A DNA stretch of 64,000 bases from JALOLG01 sp963776935 (GCA_963776935.1 CAVZOP010000002.1:1-64000); one strand, 5' to 3'. Shown: positions 8,790-17,984, counted from the first letter of the stretch. Notes: a model not told the origin generated them from the sequence alone. Made by a program: numbers and translations.

Positions 8790-9191
8790 ATGCTCGTGGT
8801 CAGTCGCCAGGCGTTCGACGAGCTCGTGGCGCTGGCGTACGACCGCTACCCGGAGGAAGCCTGCGGACTGATCGCCGGGCCGCCGGGCGACGACACTGCG
8901 GTCGGGTTCTACCCGTGCCGCAACATCGCTGAATCGGCCCGTGTCTACACGATCGATCCCAAGGACCATCTGGTGGCCGAGCGCGACGCCGACGACCGCG
9001 ACTGGGAGATCATCGGCGTCGTCCACAGCCACACGCATTCCGAGCCGTATCCGAGCCCGACCGACGTGGCGCAGGCGCCGGATCCCGCTTGGCACTACGT
9101 GATCGTCGGGCTGAAGCGCGACGTCCCCGAGGTGCGCAGCTATCGCATCGTCGACGGCGAGATCACCGAGGAGACCGTTCAGCTCGACTGA
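8790..9191 (+). CDS. mec: JAMM/MPN metalloprotease (Mec-like)
   Basis: A 133-residue zinc peptidase of the M67/JAMM type. The glutamate lies in YPEEACGLIAG (about residue 22-23) and the zinc ligands in HSHTHSEPYPSPTD (about residues 78-91), the complete motif. In Mycobacterium the orthologous Mec removes the sulfur carrier CysO from newly made cysteine, in a mec-cysO-cysM operon (known). Here it is followed by cysM with the same polarity, but no cysO-like gene lies in between, so the substrate is uncertain. It starts only 35 bp from the divergent smpB start, so both promoters must lie in or near that gap. Confidence 0.87.
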   Translation: MLVVSRQAFDELVALAYDRYPEEACGLIAGPPGDDTAVGFYPCRNIAESARVYTIDPKDHLVAERDADDRDWEIIGVVHSHTHSEPYPSPTDVAQAPDPAWHYVIVGLKRDVPEVRSYRIVDGEITEETVQLD

Positions 9192-9334
9192 GTCTTCGGT
9201 CACGGGATCTCACGAGCGGGTCTCGGCGGAGGAGCGCCGCCATCGAAGGGGTGGCCGAACGCCGCCCCGCCGACTACGATTGTCGACTAGATCGATAGGA
9301 TTTGTCCTGTAAGTCGGGATTCGACCCGGAAGCG

Positions 9335-9340
9335 AGGAGG
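9335..9340 (+). promoter_or_regulatory. Shine-Dalgarno site deciding the cysM start
   Basis: AGGAGG abuts an ATG at 9341, which is too close to use. It stands 6 bp before a GTG at 9347 and 12 bp before an ATG at 9353. Normal spacing favours the GTG. Confidence 0.6.
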
Positions 9341-9346
9341 ATGCAC

Positions 9347-10354
9347 GTGACGATGACCGCGCCCGAGCGTTCGAGCGCCCGCCGGCCGGGCCCGTCTCGC
9401 CTCGACCTGGTCGCCGACAGCGTGCTCGATCTGATCGGCAACACGCCGATCGTCGACGTGTCCAAACTCTCGCCCAACCCCAACGTTCGCATCCTCGCCA
9501 AGCTCGAGATGCAGAACCCGTTCGGCTCGGTGAAGGACCGCATCGCCAAGGCGATGATCGAGCAAGCCGAGAAGCAGGGCCGACTCCGTCCGGGCCAGAC
9601 CATCGTCGAACCGTCGTCCGGCAACACCGGCATCGCCCTGGCGGCGATCGCCAAGTTGAAGGGGTATCCGATCAAGATCCTGATGCCGTCGAGCGTGTCG
9701 ATCGAGCGTCGTCAGATGCTCGAGGTCTACGGCGCCGAGATCATCCTCACCCCCGGCGAGGAAGGCTCGAACGGCGCTGTTCGGCGGGCCGAGAAGCTCG
9801 CCGCCGAGCATCCCGAGTGGTGCTTCCTCTATCAGTACGGCAACGACGCGAATCCGCAGGCCCACTACGAGGGCACGGGTCCCGAGATCTACCGCGATGT
9901 TCCCGAGATCACGCACTTCGTCGCCGGTCTCGGCACGAGCGGCACACTGATGGGAACCGGTCGGTACCTCAAGGAACAGGATCCGTCGATCCAGATCGTC
10001 GCCATCGAGCCGCCACTCGGCGAGCGCGTCGAAGGGCTGCGCAACATCGACGAGGGGTACATCCCTCCGGTGTTCGAGAACTGGCAGGGCTTCGAGCTGC
10101 TCGACCGCAAGCGCGTCGTGCGCCCCCGTGAGTCGATCGAGTGGACGCGTCGGCTGATCAACGAGTGCGGCGTCTTTGCCGGACTCTCCTCGGGTGCGGC
10201 GTTGGCCGGTGCGGCCAAGGTGGCGAGCGAGATCGATCACGGCACGATCGTCTTCATCGTGAGTGACGGAGGCTGGAAGTACCTGTCGACCGGCGCGTTC
10301 ACCGACGACCTCGACACCGCCGAAGCGTCCGCCGAAAAAATCATCTACTTCTGA
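9347..10354 (+). CDS. cysM: Cysteine synthase, CysM type
   Basis: A fold-type II PLP enzyme that replaces the acetyl or phospho group of an activated serine with sulfur. The PLP lysine is in NPFGSVKDRIA (about residue 63), the phosphate-binding loop is GTSGTLMGTGRY and the asparagine loop is SSGNTGIALAAI. At about 335 residues it matches CysM. In Mycobacterium CysM uses O-phosphoserine with thiocarboxylated CysO (known); the neighbouring JAMM gene fits that system, but CysO is not next to it. The start is set by the AGGAGG site; an in-frame extension to 9302 is possible but lacks such a site. The stop is followed at once by a tandem repeat array. Confidence 0.92.
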   Translation: MTMTAPERSSARRPGPSRLDLVADSVLDLIGNTPIVDVSKLSPNPNVRILAKLEMQNPFGSVKDRIAKAMIEQAEKQGRLRPGQTIVEPSSGNTGIALAAIAKLKGYPIKILMPSSVSIERRQMLEVYGAEIILTPGEEGSNGAVRRAEKLAAEHPEWCFLYQYGNDANPQAHYEGTGPEIYRDVPEITHFVAGLGTSGTLMGTGRYLKEQDPSIQIVAIEPPLGERVEGLRNIDEGYIPPVFENWQGFELLDRKRVVRPRESIEWTRRLINECGVFAGLSSGAALAGAAKVASEIDHGTIVFIVSDGGWKYLSTGAFTDDLDTAEASAEKIIYF

Positions 10355-10355
10355 T

Positions 10356-10733
10356 TGCGTCCGTCGAAGCGGCTGACGCCGCCGACGGACGGACCGGGTC
10401 TTCACTTCTGAACGACGCGACCCGGTCCTCGCGTACGTCTCGCGACGCGGCTGCGCCGCCGACGGACGGACCGGGTCTTCACTTCTGAACGACGCGATCC
10501 GGTCCTGTTACGTCTCGCGACGCGGCTGACGCCGCCGACGGACGGACCGGGTCTTCACTTCTGAACGACGCGACCCGGTCCTCGTGTACGTCTCGCGACG
10601 CGGCTGACGCCGCCGACGGACGGACCGGGGCTTCACCTCTGAACGACGCGATCCGGTCCTCAGTTACGTCTCGCGACGCGGCTGACGCCGCCGACGGACG
10701 GACCGGGTCTTCACTTCTGAACGACGTGCCGGG
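10356..10733 (+). repeat. Five-unit tandem array of a 76-78 bp repeat, family D
   Basis: Five near-identical units follow one another; their GGACCGGGTC segments begin at 10391, 10468, 10544, 10622 and 10700 (periods 77, 76, 78, 78). Most units contain an inverted pair GGACCGGGTC / GACCCGGTCC about 18 bases apart, then CGTCTCGCGACGCGGCTGAC leading to the next. The fifth is cut short. A sixth copy in opposite orientation lies at 22188-22256 within a protein-coding gene. It is not a CRISPR: there are no unique spacers. It begins 2 bp after the cysM stop, so it is also the 3' end of that transcript. Confidence 0.9.
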
Positions 10734-10738
10734 CTTGG

Positions 10739-10987
10739 CTAGATCTTGACGACTCGATGGACCTTGGTGGCCCCAACGAACGCGGCGATGGCGATCGCTC
10801 CGGCGATCGCGCTCAGGCCGAGTGTCCACCACAGCGCCACGACGTCGCAATCGGACTGCGACGGGTACGGCACACTTCCGAGCGAACATTCGCGGTCGTC
10901 GTCCGCGCGGCGTTCGTTGGTCCACAGAACCACGCCGACCATCGCCCCCGCCATCAGAACGCCGACCAGCATGAATGTTCGCCTCAC
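10739..10987 (-). CDS. Small two-helix membrane protein, unknown function
   Basis: About 82 residues with one hydrophobic helix near the start (FMLVGVLMAGAMVGVVLW), a charged stretch with two cysteines (DRECSLGSVPYPSQSDCD, which could form a disulfide outside the cytosol) and a second helix (ALWWTLGLSAIAGAIAIAAFVGA) ending in a basic tail. I chose the GTG just before RRTFML; the longer open frame upstream is Arg/Pro-rich and unlikely. No ribosome site is obvious. I do not recognise the family. It lies between the D array and a divergent FAS1 protein. Confidence 0.5.
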   Translation of the reverse strand: MRRTFMLVGVLMAGAMVGVVLWTNERRADDDRECSLGSVPYPSQSDCDVVALWWTLGLSAIAGAIAIAAFVGATKVHRVVKI

Positions 10988-11118
10988 CACGCCCACGCTA
11001 CCCCGCCCACCGCAGTCGGCATCGGCAGTCGGACGCACGACTTCGCGAGACACCCAGACGCAAGCTCCCGCGAGCAGCGTGCCCGTTTCGCGTGGTGCGC
11101 AGCGGGCATGCTTGACGC

Positions 11119-12184
11119 ATGAGTGATGATCCGCGCTCGCCGTGGGCCGACGATTCCGGCTTCGATGGTGAACCGACCGGCGAGACGCCGGCAGATCTAC
11201 CGTCGACTCCGTACGACCGGCCGTACGACGAGGTGGCGGAACCGCCGCCGCCACCGCCACCTCCGCCGCCACCCACGCCGCCGAGCGGGACCGAGCCCAC
11301 GACGATGTTCACGGGAGGTGGTGGCCCGCCGTCGGGCGTGGTGCCCACGGCGATGGCGATGCCACCGCCCGGCCCGCGTCGGCGCTGGTACAACGACAAG
11401 CCGGCCGCCGCCGCAGCGGCCGGGGTCGGCGTGGCCCTGCTGTTCCTGATGATCGCCGGACTGATCTGGTACTTCAGCCGCGACGACGACGGCGATTCGA
11501 TCGCCACCGTCGACTCGTCGTCCACAACGACGATCTTCGAGACGACGACGACCGTCGCCGACTCGGTCGTTGCGACCGACCCGTCGACCACGTCTTCGAC
11601 CACCACGACGTCGTCGACGACGACCACCACCACGACCACCACGACCACGACGACGACGACCCTGCCCCCGACAACGACCGAGGCGCCGACGACGACCGAA
11701 GCGCCGACGACGACGGCCGCGCCCACCACCACGACGACATCGACGCCGTCCGTCACCGTGCCGCCGTCACCCGGGTTCGACAACGTGGGACATCATCCAG
11801 GCCAGCAGTGATCTGTCGAGGTTGGAGGAGCTGGTCGAGTTCGCAGGGATCGAGAACGAACTCGACAGCGTGACCGAGCCGCGCACGATCCTCGCACCGA
11901 GCAACGATGCGTTCGAAACGTTCGAGTCGGCACCGGGGAACGCGGCGATCATCGCCGACCGGGATCAGGTCGCTGACCTACTTCGCGGTCACATCACGGC
12001 CGGGTCGCTCTCGACATCGAACATCTTCGCGCTGGACCAGTTGAGCATGCTGAACTCCGACGTCGTGCCGGTCAACGACGACAACACCATCGGCGACGAC
12101 AACGCGGTCGTGCAGGTGCCCGACGTTCAGTCGGCCAACGGCTATCTCCACGTCATTGGTTCGGTCCTGCCGGTCCAGAGCTGA
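11119..12184 (+). CDS. Membrane-anchored fasciclin (FAS1) domain protein (frameshifted)
   Basis: The N-terminal half is cytosolic and Pro-rich (a run of about 11 prolines near residues 43-53), followed by one transmembrane helix (GVGVALLFLMIAGLIWYF, about residues 104-121). A Thr/Ser/Pro-rich stalk of about 75 residues, coded by ACC/ACG repeats, leads out of the membrane. After GFDN the frame changes near 11780, and a FAS1 domain follows (WDIIQASSDLSRLEELV, TILAPSNDAFETF, GHITAGSLS, NGYLHVIGSVLPVQS). Removing one G restores a single 350-residue protein. FAS1 domains mediate adhesion (known); the ligand here is unknown. It ends 5 bp from the convergent acyltransferase gene. Confidence 0.82.
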
Positions 12185-12189
12185 CGCGA

Positions 12190-14721
12190 TCACTCCAAGC
12201 GGCGCATTGCCGGCTCGGCTCGCACGAGCCGGCTGATTCGCGCGGTGGCATCGGTGACGATGCACGTGTCATCGGCGAGGATCACCGGGTTGAGGTCGAG
12301 CTCGACGAGCGCCGGGTGGTCGGACGCGAGTTGAGCCACTCGCACGATCGCGTCGATGAAGCGCTCGTCGTGTTCGTCGTCGAGCGCTGCGCCGGCGCGA
12401 GTCGCGTCGAGCATCGACCGGGCGCTGGCCGATGAGACCGGCGCCAGGCGGCTCGCCTCGTCGCCGATCGTCTCGGCGTGGGCGCCGCCGAGGCCGACGG
12501 TGACCACGGGTCCGAGGTCACCTTCGGCGACAACGTGGATCCGCAGGTCGATGCCGGGCGGGACCATCGTCTGCACGAGCACGTGGTCGGCGTCGTCGCC
12601 GAGGTGTTCACGCATGACGGCCACGGTCCGGCGAACGTCGTCGGCCCGAGCCAGATCGAGCGCCACGCCTGCCTGCGCCGACCGGCCCGGCCGGCGGCGG
12701 ATGGCCTTGACGGCGACCGGGTATCCGATCGCATCCGCCGCGGCCACTGCCTCGTCGAACGGCACGAGTTTGCCGACCGCCATCACCACGCCGTATCGGC
12801 CGAGCACGGAGTGGATCTCCTCCGGCGTCAGGTGATCGCGCCCGGCGTCGACGGCAGCTCGGATCACGCGTGCGGCGCTCGCCACATCGATGCCGGGCGG
12901 CGACTCGACAGCCGCCGCCCCCTCGCCCGTTCGCCAACGCCAGTAGGCGTGCAAACGGCCCAACACGGCGACGGCGGGCTCGGGGAACGCGAACGTGGGC
13001 ACGGTTGATCCGCGACGGAGCCACCCGTCGACAGCACCGAGCATCACGGCCACGACCGGCTTGGTTGCCCCCGCGACGGCCCGTTCGATGTGGTCGATCG
13101 GTCCGCCGATCGCCGAGGCGACGGCCGGTGCGTGGATCACGAGTACGGCGTCGACATCGTCCGCCTCGAGTGCACTTCGAACGGCCTGCTCGTAGTCGTC
13201 GTCGGTCGATCTCCAATCGAGCGGGCATGGTGGTGCCACGACGTGCAGCCCGGCTGCTTCGACCGCCGCCGCGGCCAGCACGCCCGGGCTCCGCGAGTTG
13301 GTCACGACCGCGACTGCCGGACCCCGCATCGACTGCTGGCTGGCCATGACCCGTGCCGTGTCGAGGAGCGCTGCGACGGTTGGCACTTCGATCACCCCGG
13401 CCTGTTGGTACAGCGCACCGGAGGCCTGACCGATGAGGGCCGCTCCGGTGCGGACGGCGACGATCGGACGGCGCAGCGACACGCGCCGGGCGATGCGCGC
13501 GAACTTGTGTGGGTTGCCGTGCGACTCGGTGTACAGGGCGATGACCTTCGTCGCCTCGTCGTCCTCCCAGAACTGCAGCAGGTCGTCACCGGAGACGTCG
13601 GACCGATCGCCGAGTGACACGAACCACGACACGCCGATGTCGAGCCGATGGGCGAGCGCGAGCAGCGAGCTCCCGAGGGTGCCCGACTGCATCGAGATCG
13701 CGACCCCGCCGGCCGGCAGGTCGGCATCGACGATCGCCGCCTGGATCAACGTGCTGGGCAGCGGAGACGCGATGCCCATGCTCGCTGGGCCGATCAGACG
13801 CAACCCGTTGCGTCGGGCCCGCGTGACGATCGGGACCATGTCGACCGTGTCGCCGACCTCGGTGACGATCACGGCGCCACGCACGCGCTTGGCGATGCAT
13901 TGGTCGATCACCGTCTCGAGCTGTTCGGCCGGCACCGCGACGACCGCAACCGTGACGTCGTCGGGCACGTCGCCGATGGTGGGATAGGCGGGGCGTCCGT
14001 CGATCGTGTCGTGGTTCGGGTTCACTGGATACAGGGGGCCGCTGAACCCCCGCGCGGCGTTGTGCCACAAGACCCGACCGACCGTGTTCTTCGTATCGGA
14101 GGCGCCGATGACGGCGATCGAGCGAGGGAGGAGCAGGCGTGAGATCGCCCGCGAGTCGGCGCGCTGCTCGCGGCGCTCGACCGAATCGAGGAAGTCGCTC
14201 GTGTCGGCGAGCTCGAAGTCGAGGTCGATGACCCCGGACTCGAAGCGACGTTGCAGCGGCCAACCGGCGCGCGAGAACACCGTCAACATCGCCCGGTTCT
14301 CGGCCAGCACCTCGGCGGTGAACCGGGTGATCCCGTTCGACCGCGCGATCGCGGCCAGATGCTCGAGGAGCAGCGTCGCGATCCCTCTGCCGTGGTGCTC
14401 GTCGTCGACCATGAACGCCGAGTCGGCGTCGTCACGGTTCGGCCACCGCTCGTAGCTGCCCCAGGCGATGAACTCGCCGTGCGCTTCCACGACGAGCGCC
14501 ACGCGGTCGACGAAGTCGACCCGCGTGAAATGATCCAGCTCCGAGGCGCTCAGTCGCGGCTTGGCGGTGAAGTAGCGCCGGTACTGGCTGTCGCGCGATT
14601 GACGCTCGTGGAACGCGGCGAGTGCGTCGCGATCCTCGGGCGTGATCGGGCGGATGAGCACGGTGTCGCCATCGCCGAGCACGACCGTCGATGCCCACCG
14701 TTCGGGATTCGCAGGCACCAC
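12190..14721 (-). CDS. GNAT acetyltransferase fused to ADP-forming acyl-CoA synthetase-like protein (Pat-type)
   Basis: An 843-residue protein with an N-terminal GNAT domain (about residues 15-170; HHGRGIATLLLEHLAAIARSNG is the acetyl-CoA loop), a CoA-binding Rossmann domain (SIAVIGASDTKNTVGRVLW, about 200-330), a succinyl-CoA-ligase-like middle with SMQSGTLGSSLL, and a C-terminal ATP-grasp domain (GYPVAVKAIRR, VELDLNPVIL). Relatives acetylate lysines of acyl-CoA synthetases (known for PatZ/Pat). Here the GNAT part comes first, whereas in enterobacterial PatZ it is last. Whether the synthetase half is active is unknown. It is complete, and divergent from murI. Confidence 0.85.
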   Translation of the reverse strand: MVPANPERWASTVVLGDGDTVLIRPITPEDRDALAAFHERQSRDSQYRRYFTAKPRLSASELDHFTRVDFVDRVALVVEAHGEFIAWGSYERWPNRDDADSAFMVDDEHHGRGIATLLLEHLAAIARSNGITRFTAEVLAENRAMLTVFSRAGWPLQRRFESGVIDLDFELADTSDFLDSVERREQRADSRAISRLLLPRSIAVIGASDTKNTVGRVLWHNAARGFSGPLYPVNPNHDTIDGRPAYPTIGDVPDDVTVAVVAVPAEQLETVIDQCIAKRVRGAVIVTEVGDTVDMVPIVTRARRNGLRLIGPASMGIASPLPSTLIQAAIVDADLPAGGVAISMQSGTLGSSLLALAHRLDIGVSWFVSLGDRSDVSGDDLLQFWEDDEATKVIALYTESHGNPHKFARIARRVSLRRPIVAVRTGAALIGQASGALYQQAGVIEVPTVAALLDTARVMASQQSMRGPAVAVVTNSRSPGVLAAAAVEAAGLHVVAPPCPLDWRSTDDDYEQAVRSALEADDVDAVLVIHAPAVASAIGGPIDHIERAVAGATKPVVAVMLGAVDGWLRRGSTVPTFAFPEPAVAVLGRLHAYWRWRTGEGAAAVESPPGIDVASAARVIRAAVDAGRDHLTPEEIHSVLGRYGVVMAVGKLVPFDEAVAAADAIGYPVAVKAIRRRPGRSAQAGVALDLARADDVRRTVAVMREHLGDDADHVLVQTMVPPGIDLRIHVVAEGDLGPVVTVGLGGAHAETIGDEASRLAPVSSASARSMLDATRAGAALDDEHDERFIDAIVRVAQLASDHPALVELDLNPVILADDTCIVTDATARISRLVRAEPAMRRLE

Positions 14722-14764
14722 CTACCGAGTGTGGCACGGCGCGGCGGGCGTAGCCTTGCCGATC

Positions 14765-15571
14765 GTGGATCGGCCGATCGGCATGTTCGACTCCGGGTTC
14801 GGCGGGCTGACCGTCGCCAGGGCACTGATCGACCTGTTGCCGTCCGAAGACGTCGTCTACGTCGGCGACACCGGGCGATATCCATACGGGTCCAAGCCGC
14901 TCGACGAGGTCCGCCGATATGCGGGCGAGCTCGCCTGGAGTCTGGTCAAGGACTTCGGCGTAAAGGCCGTCGTCGTCGCCTGCAACACGGCCACGGCGGC
15001 GGGGCTCGACGACCTGCGCGACGAGTTGCCCGTGCCGGTGATCGACGTCATCGAGCCCGGCGCACGGGCGCTCGTGACCGCCACCACGTCCGGGCGCGTC
15101 GGTGTGATCGGCACGGTCGGAACGATCGCGTCGGGGGCGTACCACCGCGCCATCGCCCGCACGGGCGCACCGGTGTCGTTGACGAGCGCGGCGTGTCCGG
15201 GTTTCGTCGAGTTCGTCGAGCGCGGCCAGACGAGCGGTGACGAGGTGACCGTGCTCGCCGAGCGACTACTCGCGCCGATCTGCGACGCGACGGTCGATGC
15301 CCTGCTGCTCGGCTGCACGCACTACCCGTTCCTCGCCCGCCCGATCAGCGACGTGATGGGGCCCGGCGTCACGCTCGTCAGCTCGGCCGACGAGACGGCC
15401 TTCGCCGCTCGCGAGATGCTCGAGTCGCTCGGTTTGTTGCGCGACGACGTGCGAACCGGCAAGCATCGATTCCTGTCGAGCGGCGACATCGACTGGTTCC
15501 GCCACCTGGGCGCCCGCCTTCTCGGCCCTGAGCTCGACCACACCGAACCCTGGCCAGTTGCCGGGAGATGA
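14765..15571 (+). CDS. murI: Glutamate racemase
   Basis: Makes D-glutamate for peptidoglycan. The catalytic cysteines lie in VVACNTATAAG and LLGCTHYPFL, and the N-terminus has the family's IGMFDSGFGGLTV. At 268 residues it is full length. The GTG start is chosen because the frame upstream of it reads through the divergent gene's promoter and has no family resemblance; an ATG six codons in is a less likely alternative. It is followed 12 bp later by rph and then rdgB, the order also seen in Mycobacterium. Confidence 0.94.
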   Translation: MDRPIGMFDSGFGGLTVARALIDLLPSEDVVYVGDTGRYPYGSKPLDEVRRYAGELAWSLVKDFGVKAVVVACNTATAAGLDDLRDELPVPVIDVIEPGARALVTATTSGRVGVIGTVGTIASGAYHRAIARTGAPVSLTSAACPGFVEFVERGQTSGDEVTVLAERLLAPICDATVDALLLGCTHYPFLARPISDVMGPGVTLVSSADETAFAAREMLESLGLLRDDVRTGKHRFLSSGDIDWFRHLGARLLGPELDHTEPWPVAGR

Positions 15572-15583
15572 GGCACAAACCCC

Positions 15584-16333
15584 ATGACACGTCCCGACGG
15601 CCGCGACGCCGATGAGCTCCGACCGATCACGTTCGAGCGCGACTACACCGAGATGGCCGCTGGATCGTGCCTCGTGTCGTTCGGTCGTACTCGCGTGCTC
15701 TGCACGGCGAGCGTGAACGACGACGTCCCGCGATGGATGCGGGGCAGTGGCAAGGGCTGGGTCACGGCGGAGTACTCGATGCTGCCCGGATCATCGCCCG
15801 AGCGGGTCGATCGCGAGGCGGCGCGTGGCAAGCAGAGCGGTCGCACGGTCGAGATCCAACGCCTGATCGGCCGGTCGCTCCGAGCGGCCTGTGACATGAA
15901 GTACCTCGGCGAGCGCCAGGTGGTCGTCGACTGCGACGTGCTGCAAGCCGACGGCGGAACCCGTACGGCCAGCATCTGCGGCGGCTATCTCGCACTGCAC
16001 GATGCCCTGACCCGCCAGATCCAGCGCGGCTCGATCTCGACCCACCCGCTGCAGTCCTATTGCGCGGCCATCAGCGTCGGCATCGTCGACGGGATCCCGG
16101 TGCTCGACCTGCCCTACGTCGAGGACAGCCGCGCCGAGGTCGACATGAACGTCGTCATGCTCCGGCCGACGGCGGGTGGCGACGCACGCTTCGTCGAGGT
16201 CCAGGGCACGGCCGAGGGGATGGCGTTCACGCGGGGTGAGCTCGACTCGCTGCTGGCACTCGCCGAGGGTGGTTTGCTGGAGATCACCAACCTCCAGGCC
16301 GAGATGGTCGCGGTCGCCCCGCCCCCTCGTTGA
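15584..16333 (+). CDS. rph: Ribonuclease PH
   Basis: Phosphorolytic 3'-5' exoribonuclease that trims tRNA 3' ends. The sequence has the family hallmarks RPDGRDADELRPITFE, GRTRVLCTASV, KGWVTAEYSMLPGS, and QRLIGRSLRAACDM, and a conserved phosphate-binding GGTRTASICGGYLAL. It is 249 residues with an ATG start, full length for the family. The gene lies between murI and rdgB and is probably cotranscribed with both. Confidence 0.96.
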   Translation: MTRPDGRDADELRPITFERDYTEMAAGSCLVSFGRTRVLCTASVNDDVPRWMRGSGKGWVTAEYSMLPGSSPERVDREAARGKQSGRTVEIQRLIGRSLRAACDMKYLGERQVVVDCDVLQADGGTRTASICGGYLALHDALTRQIQRGSISTHPLQSYCAAISVGIVDGIPVLDLPYVEDSRAEVDMNVVMLRPTAGGDARFVEVQGTAEGMAFTRGELDSLLALAEGGLLEITNLQAEMVAVAPPPR

Positions 16334-16349
16334 ACGAAGGATCCGCGCG

Positions 16350-16940
16350 ATGACGCCCGAACGCCCGACACTCGTCTGCGCCTCCGCCAACCCCGACAAG
16401 GTGGCCGAGATCGAACGGCTGCTGGCCGGCGCCGTCGTACTGATTCCGCGACCGGCGTCGATCCCCGACGTCGTCGAGGACGCCGACACTCTGGTGGGCA
16501 ACGCCAGGCTCAAGGCGGCGGCGATCGTCGCCACAGTCGGCCTCCCGGCCGTCGCCGACGACACCGGGCTCGAGGTCGACGCCCTCGAGGGTGCTCCTGG
16601 CGTCCACACCGGCCGCTACGCCGGACCCGACTGCACGTACGCCGACAACCGCCACAAGCTGCTCGGCGCGCTGGCCGGGACCGACGACCGGCGGGGCCGC
16701 TTCCGCACCGTCGCCCTGGTCCAGTGGCCCGACGGACGCGAGTTGGCGGTCGAGGGCGTGTGCGAGGGTTCGATCAGCGTCGATGAGCGGGGGAGTGGGG
16801 GGTGGGGCTACGACTCATTGTTCGTTCCCGCCGACGGTGATGGCCGCACGTTCGCCGAGATGACCGAGGGCGACAAGCGCGCGCTGTCGAGCCGCGGTCG
16901 CGCGTTCCGCGCCCTGGTCGAAGCGCTCCGCGCCCCGTAG
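16350..16940 (+). CDS. rdgB: Non-canonical purine NTP pyrophosphatase (RdgB/HAM1)
   Basis: Hydrolyses ITP, dITP and XTP to clean the nucleotide pool. The N-terminus LVCASANPDKVAEIERLL, the metal-site region VADDTGLEVDALEGAPGV and the GGWGYDSLFVP and LSSRGRAF motifs are all present. The ATG at 16350 has GAAGGA about 9 bp upstream; the frame further upstream overlaps rph and is rejected. The product is 196 residues, complete. It is the last gene of the murI-rph-rdgB run and ends 22 bp from a convergent gene. Confidence 0.95.
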   Translation: MTPERPTLVCASANPDKVAEIERLLAGAVVLIPRPASIPDVVEDADTLVGNARLKAAAIVATVGLPAVADDTGLEVDALEGAPGVHTGRYAGPDCTYADNRHKLLGALAGTDDRRGRFRTVALVQWPDGRELAVEGVCEGSISVDERGSGGWGYDSLFVPADGDGRTFAEMTEGDKRALSSRGRAFRALVEALRAP

Positions 16941-16962
16941 CGATTCGTTGCGTTCCTCGCGG

Positions 16963-17961
16963 TCACCAGCCGCGCAGGTCGATCGGCCACCGGTCGATCA
17001 CGTCGTCACCCCGTACGAGCCACAGCGCCTCGTGCATGGCCATCGTCGGGTCGACGTGGGCCGGGATCACCCGCACCCGATCTCCGACGGTGAGCGTTTC
17101 GTCGGGTGTGAACGTGACGTGCTCGTCACTGCAGAACCACACCTTGCCGCGCTCGATCGACGGGTTGCCGTGATCCATGCCGAGTGCCTTGAGGCCGACA
17201 TCGGCGACCGCGAAGCCGTCGCCGACCGAGATCACGGTGCCGACGACGAAGAGGGCCTGCTCGAACGGCAGCCCCAACGTCCCGTAGTGCGTATCCATCA
17301 ACGCATAGCTGCCGGCCTGGACCTCGGTGACGCCGTTGCCGTCGTGGAGGTCGTACGTGCCCGTACCGCCCGCCGACACGATGTCGCCGCCGACGTCGGC
17401 GTGGGCCCGTACGAGCAGCGCCATCGCCGCGTTGACCTGCTCGCGACGCTGATCGCGGTCGGCGACCATCATCAGGTGGCCCTCGTAGCCCATCACCCCG
17501 CGCACCTCGAGCCCGGCTGCCCTCGCGGTGTCGGCCAGGCGGCCGGCCTCCCCGGGCGCGATGCCGCACCTCGGGAGCCCGACGTTGACGTCGATCAGAC
17601 AACGTGCGATGCCGGCGGACGCGGCGGCGGTGATCGTGGCGTCCGAGTCGACGGCGATTGTTACGGGGGTGTCGAGCTCCGCCATCGCCCGCAGCCGCTG
17701 CGGGTCGACCGTCTCGTTGGCCAGCAGCAAGTCGGCGCCGAGCCCTGCCGCGGCCATGCCGACGACCTCCCGGGGCGTCGCACACGTGAACGTCGTGTGC
17801 CCGGCCTCCGCCTGGACGGCCGCCAGCGCCGTGCACTTGTGGGCCTTCACGTGTGGACGCAATGCCCGACCCGGTCGGGCGGCCGCCATCGTCGCCACGT
17901 TGCGGTCGATCGCCGCCGAATCGGCCACGAGCGCCGGCGTCGCCAACTCCGAGATCAACAC
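16963..17961 (-). CDS. D-threonine aldolase / D-serine dehydratase-like PLP enzyme
   Basis: About 332 residues of the alanine-racemase-fold family that cleaves or dehydrates D-3-hydroxy amino acids. The N-terminus LATPALVADSAAIDRNVATM and RPHVKAHKCTALA (PLP lysine in HVKAHK) are typical, as are the C-terminal beta-domain segments LKALGMDHG and VRVIPAHVDPTM. The GTG at 17961 was chosen because the open frame upstream runs through two palindromic repeats. The exact reaction cannot be told from sequence. It is convergent with rdgB and faces away from the tRNA gene. Confidence 0.85.
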   Translation of the reverse strand: MLISELATPALVADSAAIDRNVATMAAARPGRALRPHVKAHKCTALAAVQAEAGHTTFTCATPREVVGMAAAGLGADLLLANETVDPQRLRAMAELDTPVTIAVDSDATITAAASAGIARCLIDVNVGLPRCGIAPGEAGRLADTARAAGLEVRGVMGYEGHLMMVADRDQRREQVNAAMALLVRAHADVGGDIVSAGGTGTYDLHDGNGVTEVQAGSYALMDTHYGTLGLPFEQALFVVGTVISVGDGFAVADVGLKALGMDHGNPSIERGKVWFCSDEHVTFTPDETLTVGDRVRVIPAHVDPTMAMHEALWLVRGDDVIDRWPIDLRGW

Positions 17962-17984
17962 CCCCGCAGCCTTGCAGACCCAGC

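Noticed and set aside
9192..9346. Riboswitch in front of cysM
   Set aside because: I find no conserved fold such as a SAM or T-box motif; only the Shine-Dalgarno site is clear.
10356..10733. CRISPR array
   Set aside because: The repeats are 76-78 bp and contiguous, with no unique spacers of even length and no cas genes.
11474..11740. Minus-strand Ser/Trp-rich gene
   Set aside because: It is the complement of the Thr-codon repeats in the FAS1 protein stalk.
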